From contig NZ_JAVRHN010000001.1 in the NCBI RefSeq assembly GCF_031846645.1, forward strand, positions 124,001 through 188,000: DNA of 64,000 nt, given 5' to 3'. The position numbers were made by a program, and so were the translations under genes. The stretch comes from Autumnicola psychrophila. Its GTDB lineage: Bacteria > Bacteroidota > Bacteroidia > Flavobacteriales > Flavobacteriaceae. The number at the start of each line of letters is the position of its first letter. Positions within the stretch are counted from its first letter, which is position 1. The notes under the pieces were generated by a model that was given only the letters and a program-made list of their open reading frames with translations, did not search any database and had not been told where the DNA came from. This document shows, piece by piece, positions 26,018 through 35,942 of this stretch.

Positions 26018-29000
26018 ATGCAAAATTTTACTTTAGGTAACATGGGGAATTATCTTTCCTTTTTTGCCTTTATTCTATTAATTGGAACCAACTCCTATGG
26101 ACAGCAGACAGATAGCTGTGGAGTAACAGACCAGAACACAGGGACTGCCGGAAACCAGCAGTATTTCTGTGACAGCCAAGAAGCTGAACTTAATGATCTC
26201 ATAGTAGAGGGAACTAACATCATCTTTTACGACGACGCCAGCTATACAAATGAACTGGATGCCACGACTTTGTTGATTGGCGGAATGACTTATTATATTG
26301 AAGTAGACGGTTGTCAATCTTCTGTTACAGTAACAATTTTTAATCAACCTCAAATTCTTGGAGTTGAAGAAGATGCATTAACAAGACAATCTGAATCTTC
26401 CAATAAGCAATCGCTGGGAACAATAGAAATTTGTGTTGCTGATGTAGAAGATCCAAATATTTTTGTTTCTGACCTTAGAACAAGTGCTCCAGCAGGAACA
26501 ATCCAATGGTTTCGAAGTAGTACTCCAACCGGCACACCTGAACCAATTTCTAACCCTTCAACTGAAGAGTTAGAAAACGGTGTTTACTATTATGCAGCTC
26601 GTGTTTACGAAGACCCTGCTACTTCTGACTTAAACTGTACTACTAATAGAAGTAGAACAAGGGTCCTGTTGACCGAAGTAGAAGCACCAGAGGCAGATGC
26701 AGAACAGCTTTTCTGTGCAAATGACGAACCAACTCTAGCTGACATTGTAGCTGAAGGAGATAACAGATATTATCCTACAGCGGCTTCACAAGTCGAATTG
26801 AGTGAAAACACTTTACTGGAAGACGGAACGACTTACTTTCTTTCCAACGTTGGTGTGACTTGCGAAAGTACAGATAGAACTCCTGTTAATGTGTCAGTTA
26901 CAGCCGCAGATGCCGGACCAGAGAGCACAAATAATATTCTCTGTACAGCTGAAGCAGATAGTCAGTTAAATTCCACCGGGAATGCACGCGTTTATTTTGA
27001 AAGTCTTTTAATAGATGGAGTTCCGACAGGAGGAACTTTTTCTCCTTCACTTCAAAGTATAGTTGATGATTACGATGGTTCTCCTAACTCTTTCCAAACC
27101 ACATATACGGCAATTTTTGAAAATGGTTGCGAGGACGAAGTGTTACTGGGAGTAAATATTGAAGAAGGACCAAATGCCGGTGATGATGTTGACACAATTT
27201 TCTGCGAGTCAGAAATTCAGACTTTGGCTGCTGAGTTTATACAAAATCCTACTCAAGATCCTGAAGAGTTTTTTGCAAGTTTTATTGGGGACAGAGATAC
27301 AGGTGGTACTTTTACTGGTGAGCCACTGCAGAGTATTCTAACTCAACTTGCAACTGATACTTGGCCTATTGAGGTTAATACTATATATACTGTAGGAGAA
27401 GATGAATGCCAGGATTCAGCTGAAATCATTTTAACTATAGAAGAAACAATTGAAGCTGATGCAGGAGAAATCGAAGATTTCACATTATGTACCGGTGACG
27501 AGGCAGTTAACCTCTTTACCTATTTAAGTCTTAATCCTAATGAAAGAGGAGAGTTCACTAATGTAGCTGGTGAACTTTTAGAAGATGGGAATTTTACGCC
27601 ATCTGATGTTACCACCTATACAATAACTTATACGGTTAGCGCAGACAACGAAGGCACAGCTTGTATTAGCGGCTCTGACTTTATCGAATTTGATATTACA
27701 GTAGTTAACGAAAGTGAAGCTGTTGTTCAGGATATTGCTGATTTTGACACTTGTACTCAAGCAAGCACTATCACTCTAGCCACATTGTTAGTTGGAGATA
27801 CTACTACTGGTGGAACCTTCACTGTAGATGGAACACCTGCTACAACTTTTGATCCTGCAACTATGGGCGTGGGTACTTATGAAGTAACCTACACTGTGAA
27901 TGGTGATGAATTAGAATGTGTGACTGGTACAGCTTCTACAACTTTTGAAATAGAAGTTACAGATGAAATCAGCGAAGCAGTTGTTCAGGATATTGCTGAC
28001 TTTGATACTTGTACTCAAGCAAGCACTATCACTCTAGCCACGTTGTTAGTTGGAGATACTACTACTGGTGGAACTTTTACTGTAAACGGAACACCTGCTA
28101 CAACTTTTGATCCTGCAACTATGGGCGTAGGTACTTATGAAGTAACCTACACTGTGAATGGTGATGAATTAGAATGTGTGACTGGTACAGCTTCTACAAC
28201 TTTTGAAATAGAAGTTACAGATGAAATCAGCGAAGCAATTGTTCAGGATATTGCTGACTTTGATACTTGTACTCAAGCAAGCACTATCACTCTAGCTACA
28301 TTGTTAGTTGGAGATACTACTACTGGTGGAACTTTTACTGTAAACGGAACATCTGTTACAACTTTTGATCCTGCAACTATGGCCGTAGGTACTTATGAAG
28401 TAACCTACACTGTTAATGGTGATGAATTGGAATGTGTGACTGGTACAGCTTCTACAACTTTTGAAATTGAAGTTACAGATGAGATCAGCGAAGCTATTGT
28501 TGAAGATATTAACGATTACCCTACTTGTACTGAAGCAGGCACAATTACATTAAGCACTTTATTAATTGGAAATACTACACCAGGTGGAACTTTCACCGTA
28601 GATGGAAATCCGGCTACTACTTTTGATCCTTCAACTATGGGCGTGGGTACTTATGAAGCAACCTACACTGTGAATGGTGACAACTTAGAATGTGTAACCG
28701 GTACAGCTTCTACTACTTTTGAAATTGAAGTTACCGAAGGTTCAAATACAGTAGCAACAATAGAACGCACTTACTGTATCTCTGAAGTTCTTGAATTAAT
28801 CGACAATCCGGATAATGCTGTTTCTCTCTTCAATGATCTTTTAGAGGAAGAAGGTAATGTTGATTTAACTGGTGAATTTACACCAGATGCAGAATTAGTA
28901 GCCGCACAAATAGCCGCCTACCTTGCAAATCCAGCAACTTCTTTCCAGGAGTTTGAAACTACCTATACTGTTTCTAACGGAGGTTGTGAATCTTCTACTA

Positions 29001-30793
29001 TTATTGAAATAACAATCATTAATGAAATAGAAGCTGAGTTAACACCGGTTGATAATCCTGCTCCAATTTGTCAGAATGCAGGTGTTCAGGATTTAACCGA
29101 TTTTATTGGTGACAACCCGGACTTCGGAATTTTTGAAGGATACGAAGATGGAACATTCAATCCTGGTACAATGGGACCAGGTGAATATGAAATTACTTAC
29201 TCTTTAGATCAAGAAGATATCTCCTGTGTTACAGGTTCTGCCTCAATTACTTTTACAGTAACGGTACAGGATGCTGCTTATGCAGGAATGGACGATACTT
29301 TTGCAGTTTGTCAAAATTCTGGGAGACAAAATCTTTTCTTAAGATTAGATGACGATACCGTCGACATGACTGGGAAATGGACATATAATGGATCTGTTAT
29401 TGAAGACGGGATGGTAAATCCTTCACAATTTGATCCGGATACGTATGAGTTTATTTATACTGTTCCTGCAGAAAACGAATGTGGTAATGATACTTCCTCG
29501 CTTTTCTTAACTATAAGAGCTGTTCCTAGTGCAGGGCCAGATCCAGATGATGAACTGGTTGTTTGCCAGAATGAAGGAATTCAGGATTTATTTAACTTGC
29601 TTGGACAAGAAGCCGATATGGGCGGAAGATTTACTGTTAATGGTAATACTATAGCTAATGGAATGATGGATCCATCTCTATATGAACCAAATACCTATAT
29701 TGTCACTTACATTGTAAGCACAGGTGATGGTAACTGTTCAGACTCAGCTAACATCACAGTAGTAGTCCTGGAATCGGCTAACGCTGGCGCAGATATGGAA
29801 GTCCCTGTTTGTTCTAACGAAGGTCCTGTTAATCTATTTGGAGAACTGTCTGCAGATGCAGATATGGATGGAACATTCACTTTAGGTGACGACACTATTA
29901 CCGAGGGACTTTTTGATCCTGCCGTTTATGGTGAAGGTTCTTATGAAGTAATGTACTCCGTAGAATCTGATAATGAACTTTGCGGAACAAGCACTTCTAC
30001 AATGACTGTAGAAGTAAATGCTGCTCCAGAAGCACCAACAGTAACAGATCTTACTTTCTGCGCCATAGAAGGTGCTACAGTTGCAAGTCTGAATGTTAGC
30101 GGAGATAATATTACTTACTACTCCAATGTCGAATTAACGGACGAATTAGAGCTTTCAGATTTACTTGTAGAACAGCCTTACTATGTTACCGACATGAGTT
30201 CAGAAGGTGGATGTGTTTCTGAAGCGGCTATCCTTATGGTTGCTATTAACGACGCCCCTACTCCAACAATTGACCAGACCCAGCTTGAACTATGTGTCTT
30301 CGATAATAACACTCTGGCAGACCTGAATGAAGCGATAAATGAACCTGGAGATATCAGATGGTATGCTTCTGAGGATGGTAGTGATGCACTTAGCGTTAAC
30401 ACTCCATTAGAAGATGGCGTTACTTATTACGCAGCCTTGTACGATGGAACTATAGAATGTGAAAGTTCACAAAGACTTGAATATACTGTACAACTTGAAG
30501 ATTGCGACCTCGTATTCCCTGAAGGTATTTCACCGAATGACGACGGAAGAAACGAAAGGTTTACAGTTCGAAATATTGCAGAAAAATATCCTAATTATAG
30601 CCTTGAAATTTTCAACAGATGGGGTAACACCGTCTATGAAGGAAATGCCAATACACCAGACTGGAATGGTACATCAACCGAATCTGGTTCTCTTGGTGAT
30701 GACGTGCTACCTGTTGGAGTTTATTTCTACATCGTAAATTTTAACGATGGAACTACAGCTCCAAGACAAGGAAAGATATACTTAAGTAGATAA
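26018..30793 (+). CDS. Large secreted repeat protein with gliding-motility-type C-terminal domain
   Basis: 1591 residues; a start at codon 9 (MGNYLSFFAF, 26042) would give a cleaner signal peptide ending NSYGQ. The body is a string of beta-sandwich units each with a C-x(n)-TFxPxxxxxGTYExTY pattern, including four near-identical 86-residue repeats (27713-28744 at DNA level). The C-terminus (LVFPEGISPNDDGRNERF, then FNRWGNTVYEG, ending GKIYLSR) is the CHU_C/TIGR04131-type domain that targets proteins to the type IX secretion system (type B). It is likely surface-anchored and adhesin-like. The partner PorP/SprF gene follows after 22 bases. The ligand is unknown. Confidence 0.9.
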   Translation: MQNFTLGNMGNYLSFFAFILLIGTNSYGQQTDSCGVTDQNTGTAGNQQYFCDSQEAELNDLIVEGTNIIFYDDASYTNELDATTLLIGGMTYYIEVDGCQSSVTVTIFNQPQILGVEEDALTRQSESSNKQSLGTIEICVADVEDPNIFVSDLRTSAPAGTIQWFRSSTPTGTPEPISNPSTEELENGVYYYAARVYEDPATSDLNCTTNRSRTRVLLTEVEAPEADAEQLFCANDEPTLADIVAEGDNRYYPTAASQVELSENTLLEDGTTYFLSNVGVTCESTDRTPVNVSVTAADAGPESTNNILCTAEADSQLNSTGNARVYFESLLIDGVPTGGTFSPSLQSIVDDYDGSPNSFQTTYTAIFENGCEDEVLLGVNIEEGPNAGDDVDTIFCESEIQTLAAEFIQNPTQDPEEFFASFIGDRDTGGTFTGEPLQSILTQLATDTWPIEVNTIYTVGEDECQDSAEIILTIEETIEADAGEIEDFTLCTGDEAVNLFTYLSLNPNERGEFTNVAGELLEDGNFTPSDVTTYTITYTVSADNEGTACISGSDFIEFDITVVNESEAVVQDIADFDTCTQASTITLATLLVGDTTTGGTFTVDGTPATTFDPATMGVGTYEVTYTVNGDELECVTGTASTTFEIEVTDEISEAVVQDIADFDTCTQASTITLATLLVGDTTTGGTFTVNGTPATTFDPATMGVGTYEVTYTVNGDELECVTGTASTTFEIEVTDEISEAIVQDIADFDTCTQASTITLATLLVGDTTTGGTFTVNGTSVTTFDPATMAVGTYEVTYTVNGDELECVTGTASTTFEIEVTDEISEAIVEDINDYPTCTEAGTITLSTLLIGNTTPGGTFTVDGNPATTFDPSTMGVGTYEATYTVNGDNLECVTGTASTTFEIEVTEGSNTVATIERTYCISEVLELIDNPDNAVSLFNDLLEEEGNVDLTGEFTPDAELVAAQIAAYLANPATSFQEFETTYTVSNGGCESSTIIEITIINEIEAELTPVDNPAPICQNAGVQDLTDFIGDNPDFGIFEGYEDGTFNPGTMGPGEYEITYSLDQEDISCVTGSASITFTVTVQDAAYAGMDDTFAVCQNSGRQNLFLRLDDDTVDMTGKWTYNGSVIEDGMVNPSQFDPDTYEFIYTVPAENECGNDTSSLFLTIRAVPSAGPDPDDELVVCQNEGIQDLFNLLGQEADMGGRFTVNGNTIANGMMDPSLYEPNTYIVTYIVSTGDGNCSDSANITVVVLESANAGADMEVPVCSNEGPVNLFGELSADADMDGTFTLGDDTITEGLFDPAVYGEGSYEVMYSVESDNELCGTSTSTMTVEVNAAPEAPTVTDLTFCAIEGATVASLNVSGDNITYYSNVELTDELELSDLLVEQPYYVTDMSSEGGCVSEAAILMVAINDAPTPTIDQTQLELCVFDNNTLADLNEAINEPGDIRWYASEDGSDALSVNTPLEDGVTYYAALYDGTIECESSQRLEYTVQLEDCDLVFPEGISPNDDGRNERFTVRNIAEKYPNYSLEIFNRWGNTVYEGNANTPDWNGTSTESGSLGDDVLPVGVYFYIVNFNDGTTAPRQGKIYLSR
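27713..28744 (+). repeat. Four tandem 258-bp repeats inside the T9SS cargo gene
   Basis: Units begin at 27713, 27971, 28229 and 28487, exactly 258 bases (86 codons) apart. Units 1 to 3 are nearly identical in DNA, mostly differing at silent sites or single residues (for example TVDG against TVNG, PATTF against SVTTF); unit 4 is more diverged. The near-identity points to recent duplication or gene conversion and makes copy number likely to vary. Confidence 0.95.
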
Positions 30794-30815
30794 TCAGGAT
30801 AAATACTAGATAGAA

Positions 30816-31751
30816 ATGAAAAAAATAACAAAATATTTAATATTCGCAGGCATTATCCTTTTTTCTCTAAAAGGTATGGCTCAACAGGATCCGCTCTTCA
30901 CTCAATACATGTATAACATGAGTGTGGTTAACCCGGCTTATGCTACCGACAATCCCGGTATGCTTAATCTTGGTGGGATTTACAGATCACAGTGGGTAGG
31001 AATTGACGGTGCACCAAGCACCGCCAATTTCTTCGCTCACACTCCGGTGAGTGAAAGAGTTGAATTAGGTTTAACTGTAGTTCATGATGAAATTGGAGGC
31101 TGGATAAAGGAAAACAACATAACCGCAGATTTCGCTTATGTTCTTCCTACAGGAGAAACCAGTAATCTCTCCTTTGGAGTGAAAGCCGGCCTCTCCACTT
31201 TCGATTCAAATACTTCTGGAATTATAGTTAATGACCCCACCGATCCTGCTTTTGAAAACATCAACGAAGTGTTTCCGGTGTTTGGTGTTGGAGCATTTTG
31301 GTTTGGTGATAACTATTACTTAGGATTATCTGCCCCAAACCTTTTTACTTCTAAACACTTAGAAAATGAACAGGGTCTTACGGCTTTAGGAGAAGAAAAC
31401 ATTCATTACTTCCTTACAGGGGGGTATGTTTTTGATTTAAGTCAAAACCTAAAGTTGAAACCAGCTTTTATGGCCAGAGGAGTTGAAGGTGCTCCATTAT
31501 CTGTTGATGTTACTGCTAACGTGCTTTTATATGAGCGTTTGGAAGCGGGTATCGGTTACAGGTTCAATGAATCGGTTACCGGCCTGGTAAATTTTAAAAT
31601 CACACCACAACTTCGTGTAGGTTATGCGTATGATTACACCACTTCTAACTTAGGTAACTACAGCGACGGAACCCACGAGATCATGGTACTATTTGATTTT
31701 GATCTATTCGGGCTTACCAAAGGATATGACAAATCACCTAGATTCTTCTAA
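30816..31751 (+). CDS. PorP/SprF-family type IX secretion partner
   Basis: 311 residues, typical. Signal peptide ends KGMAQ; the mature N-terminus QDPLFTQYMYNMSVVNPAYA and GIYRSQWVGIDGAPSTANFF are hallmarks of the PorP/SprF family of outer membrane barrels. Such proteins pair with cargo bearing the gliding-type C-terminal domain, as SprF does for SprB in Flavobacterium johnsoniae. The barrel C-terminus is GYAYDYTTSNLGNYSDGTHEIMV. It sits between its likely cargo gene and the OmpA-like gene, 12 bases upstream of the latter. Confidence 0.93.
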   Translation: MKKITKYLIFAGIILFSLKGMAQQDPLFTQYMYNMSVVNPAYATDNPGMLNLGGIYRSQWVGIDGAPSTANFFAHTPVSERVELGLTVVHDEIGGWIKENNITADFAYVLPTGETSNLSFGVKAGLSTFDSNTSGIIVNDPTDPAFENINEVFPVFGVGAFWFGDNYYLGLSAPNLFTSKHLENEQGLTALGEENIHYFLTGGYVFDLSQNLKLKPAFMARGVEGAPLSVDVTANVLLYERLEAGIGYRFNESVTGLVNFKITPQLRVGYAYDYTTSNLGNYSDGTHEIMVLFDFDLFGLTKGYDKSPRFF

Positions 31752-31763
31752 AAACTGCATAAC

Positions 31764-33386
31764 ATGAAAAATATATATAAAACTATTTTATTAACACTAA
31801 TAAGCATTTCTGCTTTCGGACAAAAATCTGAAATTAAGAAAGCTGATAAACTTTTTGTTCAACGTGCATACGTTGATGCGGCAGATGCTTACGAAGATGT
31901 TGCTGACAAAAATCAGGAAGTGCTTCAAAATCTTGGTGATTCCTATTTTTATACGAATCAAATGCAAAATGCAGCTGAAGTTTACAAACTGTTATTCCTA
32001 AGACATGAACAGAACGTCGCTCCTGAATATGAATTCAGGTTTGCACATTCCCTTCGTGCTGCTGGACAAGATGATGAGGCAGATAAATACTTTGCATCCT
32101 ATTATGATAGAGAAATAGCCTTTGAAGATTTTCAGGCAAGTATAGTAGATTCAAGCAATCTTTTCATCTATGAAACAACCATGTTGGCTACAGACAATAG
32201 TACGTCTTCAGATTTTGGTATTTCTTATTTTGGGGAAGATCAGATTTCATTTGCTTCAACAAGAAACACAGCTCGTCCAATTTACCCCTGGAATAAAAAG
32301 CCCACTTTGGACCTTTATTCGGGAAATATTTCTGAAGAAGGGGAAATTAGTAATGTTGTGCTTTTTTCTGATGTAATTAATACAGACGAGCACGAAAGTT
32401 CAGCAGCATTTTCTCAGGATGGACAAACAGTTTACTTCGATCGTACTAACGAGAAAAGATTTAAGGATACCAGCGGAATAAGAGTTGCCCATATCAGCAT
32501 CTTCAGATCGCAAATGGTAGACGGCGCATGGGGTGAACCTGAAAAAATTCCATTTAGCAGCGAAGAATATTCTGTAGAGCACCCGGCTTTAAGTCCCGAT
32601 GGCTCGACACTTTTCTTTGCCAGCGACATGCCTGGAGGAGAGGGATCTTTTGACCTTTACAAAGTAGCTGTTAACGAGGATGGAACTTTCGGAACTCCGG
32701 AAAATCTTGGACCTGGTATTAATACAGAGCATAGAGAACAGTTTCCTTTTGTAAGTGAAAACAACACGCTTTACTTCGCTTCAGATGGCCATTTAGGTTT
32801 TGGTAATCTTGACATTTACAAATCTGAAGGAGATTATAGTGAAGCAGAAAACCTGGGAAATTCGCTTAACAGCCCATATGATGATTTTGCTTTTATCATT
32901 AAGGAAGGTGAGAAAAAAGGTTTCCTTGCTTCTAACCGAAGTGGAAACGACAACCTCTACTCGTTCACAAGAGCACAGTATATTAAGAAAACTGTGGAGA
33001 TCGAAATTCCGCATGAAGACAGAATCTATTTTGCGTTCGATAAATCCAATATTACTCCTGAATATCAGCAAGTACTGGATCAAATCATCGACATTCTTAA
33101 GAGTAGTGAAGCCACCGAAATTCAGATTGCTTCTCACGCAGATGCGAGAGGTACTGATGAATATAACATGGATTTATCACAAAGAAGAGCTGAGTCTACT
33201 AAGAATTACTTGGTAGAACATGGTATAGCTGCCAGTGACATCAGCACCATAGGTTATGGTGAATCACGACCAGTGAACGATTGTACCGATGCTACCGGTT
33301 GTACTGAAGCAGAATATGCTCAAAACCGTAGAAGCGTTATTACATTCTCTACCATGGAAGAAGTTGTTGAGGAAGAGACTAAATAG
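31764..33386 (+). CDS. OmpA-family protein with TPR and PD40 repeats
   Basis: 540 residues. A signal peptide (MKNIYKTILLTLISISAFG) is followed by TPR-like helices (DAADAYEDVADKNQEVLQNLG, YKLLFLRHEQN), then PD40/WD40-like blades (SSAAFSQDGQTVYF, HPALSPDGSTLFFASD, PFVSENNTLYFASDG), then an OmpA peptidoglycan-binding domain (IYFAFDKSNITPEYQQ to SQRRAESTKNYLVEHG). This is the PorE-like architecture often found with PorP/SprF. It may tether the T9SS module to peptidoglycan. A terminator follows 64 bases after the stop. Confidence 0.92.
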   Translation: MKNIYKTILLTLISISAFGQKSEIKKADKLFVQRAYVDAADAYEDVADKNQEVLQNLGDSYFYTNQMQNAAEVYKLLFLRHEQNVAPEYEFRFAHSLRAAGQDDEADKYFASYYDREIAFEDFQASIVDSSNLFIYETTMLATDNSTSSDFGISYFGEDQISFASTRNTARPIYPWNKKPTLDLYSGNISEEGEISNVVLFSDVINTDEHESSAAFSQDGQTVYFDRTNEKRFKDTSGIRVAHISIFRSQMVDGAWGEPEKIPFSSEEYSVEHPALSPDGSTLFFASDMPGGEGSFDLYKVAVNEDGTFGTPENLGPGINTEHREQFPFVSENNTLYFASDGHLGFGNLDIYKSEGDYSEAENLGNSLNSPYDDFAFIIKEGEKKGFLASNRSGNDNLYSFTRAQYIKKTVEIEIPHEDRIYFAFDKSNITPEYQQVLDQIIDILKSSEATEIQIASHADARGTDEYNMDLSQRRAESTKNYLVEHGIAASDISTIGYGESRPVNDCTDATGCTEAEYAQNRRSVITFSTMEEVVEEETK

Positions 33387-33449
33387 TTAAATTTGGAAAG
33401 ATAAATCTTCAAAATTACAAATTTCCAATTACCAACCAATTAATTAAGA

Positions 33450-33476
33450 AGAGCCCCGGATTCGGGGCTTTTTTTA
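33450..33476 (+). terminator. Intrinsic terminator of the T9SS module
   Basis: AGCCCCG (33452-33458) and CGGGGCT (33463-33469) form a 7-bp GC-rich stem with a 4-base loop followed by TTTTTTTA. It closes the cargo, PorP/SprF and OmpA-like transcription unit. Confidence 0.93.
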
Positions 33477-33965
33477 TTCCCCATTTTTAATTGGCTGAAT
33501 ACTATAGGTCGAAAATTGCCATTTTCAATACCTCCTAAAATATCCATTCCAGGCAGGGTTTTTTAAATAAGAGTTAATGTTTATTTATTCTAAATTTCTC
33601 TTTCTTCGGAAGAATTCTTATATAAATTTTGCTGAAACAGATCATGAAATCCCCATTTGCCAAAAAATAGCCCACATTTTAAGCTACAGAAAAACCATAC
33701 TTCGATAATAGCCATTTTTGAGCAGTTATTTCCATCGTTATGATCTGTCGAAAAGATCCAGATGCCAATGCTTCAAGTTTTTCTTACGTTTTCGAACATG
33801 ATTAAATGACAGACAATACTGCAGAGCGATATTTGCCATTTTCAGGCCCTCTTTATAGTATTAATTCTTCAGTGTCAGAAGAAAAAAAACTGAAAATAAT
33901 TACCGAATAAGATTAAAAGAAGTTGACCATAAAAAATGGCAATTTTCGGCAAATATATGTGGCTC
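33477..33965. repeat. Convergent intergenic region with recurring TTGCCATTTT motif
   Basis: About 490 bases between two convergent genes, with no plausible reading frame. GAAAATTGCCATTTTC (33511-33526) is a 6-bp inverted repeat with a 4-base centre. A half copy, TTTGCCATTTTC, occurs near 33833-33844, and an inverted near-full copy (AAAATGGCAATTTTCG) at 33933-33948. Three related copies in under 450 bases look non-random, though the function is unknown. Confidence 0.45.
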
Positions 33966-34733
33966 CTATTTCCTGAAGGATCGCAATTCCTTCTTAAGCT
34001 CTTCCATAGATTGCTGTAATTGCTGAAAGAGTCCACTTTCTGAAGGATTATCGAGATTAAAAGTAAGCTTACTGTTTACCTGCCAAAGTTCCTGAATGTC
34101 GTTCACCTTCACCTCCAAAGGCAAATACTCTTCATTTAATGAAATCAATAATAACTTAGAAGGATCAGGCAATTTTTGCAGTTTTTTGATGAGTACAGAG
34201 TCGTAAAGCACTACAACATAGACCTTATTGTTGCTTGCCTCATCAATACCACCAATCGCCTTAGCCATTACCCATTCTCCGGGTCTGTAATTAGGCAACA
34301 TACTATCTCCTTCCACCTGAAAACCTCTGTAGGTGGCATTTCTGAATTCGGGGAGCGGGATATCAAATGCCGGTAATTGATTGTACCATTCCACATCCTG
34401 AACATTGTGAGGATAACCGGCTGCTGCCTTCTGGTTCACCATAAGGATATTCTCACTATCGGAGCTGTTCACAGTAATTACCTTTGGACTCACATCTCCC
34501 TTGGTAATTTGCAGGTACTTTTGACCACTGTCTCCAAAAAGCCACAGCGGATTTACTCCAAATTGCCTTAAAAGTTCGGCAACTACTTTTCCGGAAAGTT
34601 TAGTACGTCCACGCTCAATATCAGCTGTAGAATTTTTTATTCCGAGGAGGTCAGCAAATTCAGATTGTGTAAAATTGTTCTCCTCTCTTACTTCCTTAAA
34701 GTGCTTGATTTCAATTGTTGCAGGTGTTCCCAT
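33966..34733 (-). CDS. XRE-family regulator with S24 (LexA-like) peptidase domain
   Basis: 255 residues. An HTH_3 domain (about 12-65: HFKEVREENNFTQSEFADLL) precedes a LexA/CI-type S24 domain. The catalytic Ser is S144 (EGDSMLPNYRPGEWV) and Lys is K183 (VLIKKLQ). An Ala-Gly pair at 105-106 (AAAGYP) lies where the autocleavage bond is found in LexA, so the protein may be self-cleaved on induction. A C-terminal helix (FQQLQQSMEELKKELRS) follows. It is transcribed divergently from a lipoprotein gene. No phage genes flank it, so it may be a chromosomal regulator; targets are unknown. Confidence 0.87.
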   Translation of the reverse strand: MGTPATIEIKHFKEVREENNFTQSEFADLLGIKNSTADIERGRTKLSGKVVAELLRQFGVNPLWLFGDSGQKYLQITKGDVSPKVITVNSSDSENILMVNQKAAAGYPHNVQDVEWYNQLPAFDIPLPEFRNATYRGFQVEGDSMLPNYRPGEWVMAKAIGGIDEASNNKVYVVVLYDSVLIKKLQKLPDPSKLLLISLNEEYLPLEVKVNDIQELWQVNSKLTFNLDNPSESGLFQQLQQSMEELKKELRSFRK

Positions 34734-34885
34734 AGTCGTGCTAATTTAGGAAATAATCCAATACAATTTCTATTATGGTGGAATTTTTCCCATTTCTTAA
34801 TATTATTATTAATATTTTTAAATTGAAATGGAATGACTTATCTTCTCTAAAAAATAAAAACGCTTAATTGAAAAATTACTTTAAA

Positions 34886-35362
34886 ATGAAAAAGATCAAA
34901 ATCCTATTTTTCTCTTTTTTTATCGTTTTCCTGGTATTTTCCTGTGACACCGATATAGATGATGCCGATGTAAACTTTATCATGCTGGATTTAAACAGCA
35001 ACGAGGATCTTACTTTTACCAATCCTGCTTTCACACTAAATCTGTATGGTGTAAACGACACAATAACTAATGCTACTGAAGTACTACTGGCAAGTCAAAA
35101 CTATGAAGTAGAAGAGCTGCCTTCCCAAATAAGAATGGAAATCCCGGAAGATCCCTATGCTCCCATTCCAGACCTAGCAGATAATAATAATGCTCGTTTT
35201 TATCTGGAAATCGAATGGGATTCTGATAACAACGGTCAACTTTGCCAGGGGGATATTGACCTTAACTACAGTATTCAAAATGTAGAGCTTATCAACATTA
35301 ATCGGCGCGATCCCCAGGAGGTTATGTTGACCACGGTCCCGGAAACTGTACCTTGTGAGTAA
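34886..35362 (+). CDS. Small lipoprotein of unknown function
   Basis: 158 residues from the ATG at 34886 (MKKIKILFFSFFIVFLVFSC); a start 6 codons upstream is possible but would lengthen the signal. The lipobox is VFSC, followed by acidic DTDIDDADVN. The mature protein looks beta-rich (FTLNLYGVNDTITNATEVLL) and ends with LTTVPETVPCE. No known motif. It lies 152 bases from the divergently transcribed S24 regulator, so it may be controlled by it; that is inference. It is convergent with the HD hydrolase gene. Confidence 0.7.
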   Translation: MKKIKILFFSFFIVFLVFSCDTDIDDADVNFIMLDLNSNEDLTFTNPAFTLNLYGVNDTITNATEVLLASQNYEVEELPSQIRMEIPEDPYAPIPDLADNNNARFYLEIEWDSDNNGQLCQGDIDLNYSIQNVELININRRDPQEVMLTTVPETVPCE

Positions 35363-35402
35363 CTTACTACAGCTTTCTGAAGTTTCTAAAAAAAATCATT
35401 GG

Positions 35403-35942
35403 TTAAAGAAGGACATCTTCTTTTCCTTTCAATAGATATTTTGCGCGCTGCACTTCAAAACAGGCCCGCATCAGTAATTTAAAATCACCGCCCTGCAACG
35501 CTTCAGTTAAAGCTTCCATTTCGGGGATATAGCGACGTGCAAAATTACGGTCGTTCTTAATAATATCCCGGGTATTGTCTATAACATCAGCAAGTTTAAT
35601 GGTTTTGGCTTCGGCACTCATTTTTGACTGTCTTGCCACCTCTCTCTCCTTCCGTTTTTTCCGGTTCAGGTGCTCATAATTTTCCTTAACATATTGATCG
35701 GTAAGCTCCTGCACCAGTCCCGCAACTTCCCGCCCAAACCTGCGTTCAATATCTTTTACAGATACGTGGGTATCTTCCACCACATCATGCAGGTAAGCAG
35801 CGCAAATCATGGCGGTGGAATGAGGAACTGTAGTCACCATCATTGCCACCCGTTTTGGATGTTCTATATAAAGCTCTTTTGTGTACTTTCGTTGTTGCTC
35901 GCCATGTGCCTGCCGCGCAAATTCAAGCGCTTCTTCTTCCAT
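35403..35942 (-). CDS. RSH-type HD hydrolase, possible small (p)ppGpp hydrolase
   Basis: 179 residues. The HD signature is complete: H28, H52-D53, E56-D57 (HDVVED) and the KLADVIDN pattern with D119 and N123, which is characteristic of the SpoT/Mesh1 hydrolase domain rather than general HD proteins. There is no synthetase, TGS or ACT domain, so it is a stand-alone domain. It may degrade (p)ppGpp, or another nucleotide. It is isolated, convergent with the lipoprotein gene and divergent from the alcohol dehydrogenase gene 331 bases away. Confidence 0.82.
   Translation of the reverse strand: MEEEALEFARQAHGEQQRKYTKELYIEHPKRVAMMVTTVPHSTAMICAAYLHDVVEDTHVSVKDIERRFGREVAGLVQELTDQYVKENYEHLNRKKRKEREVARQSKMSAEAKTIKLADVIDNTRDIIKNDRNFARRYIPEMEALTEALQGGDFKLLMRACFEVQRAKYLLKGKEDVLL

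Noticed and set aside
27713..28744. Regular repeats considered as a CRISPR array
   Set aside because: The units are 258 bases, contiguous with no spacers, and encode protein domains in one frame.
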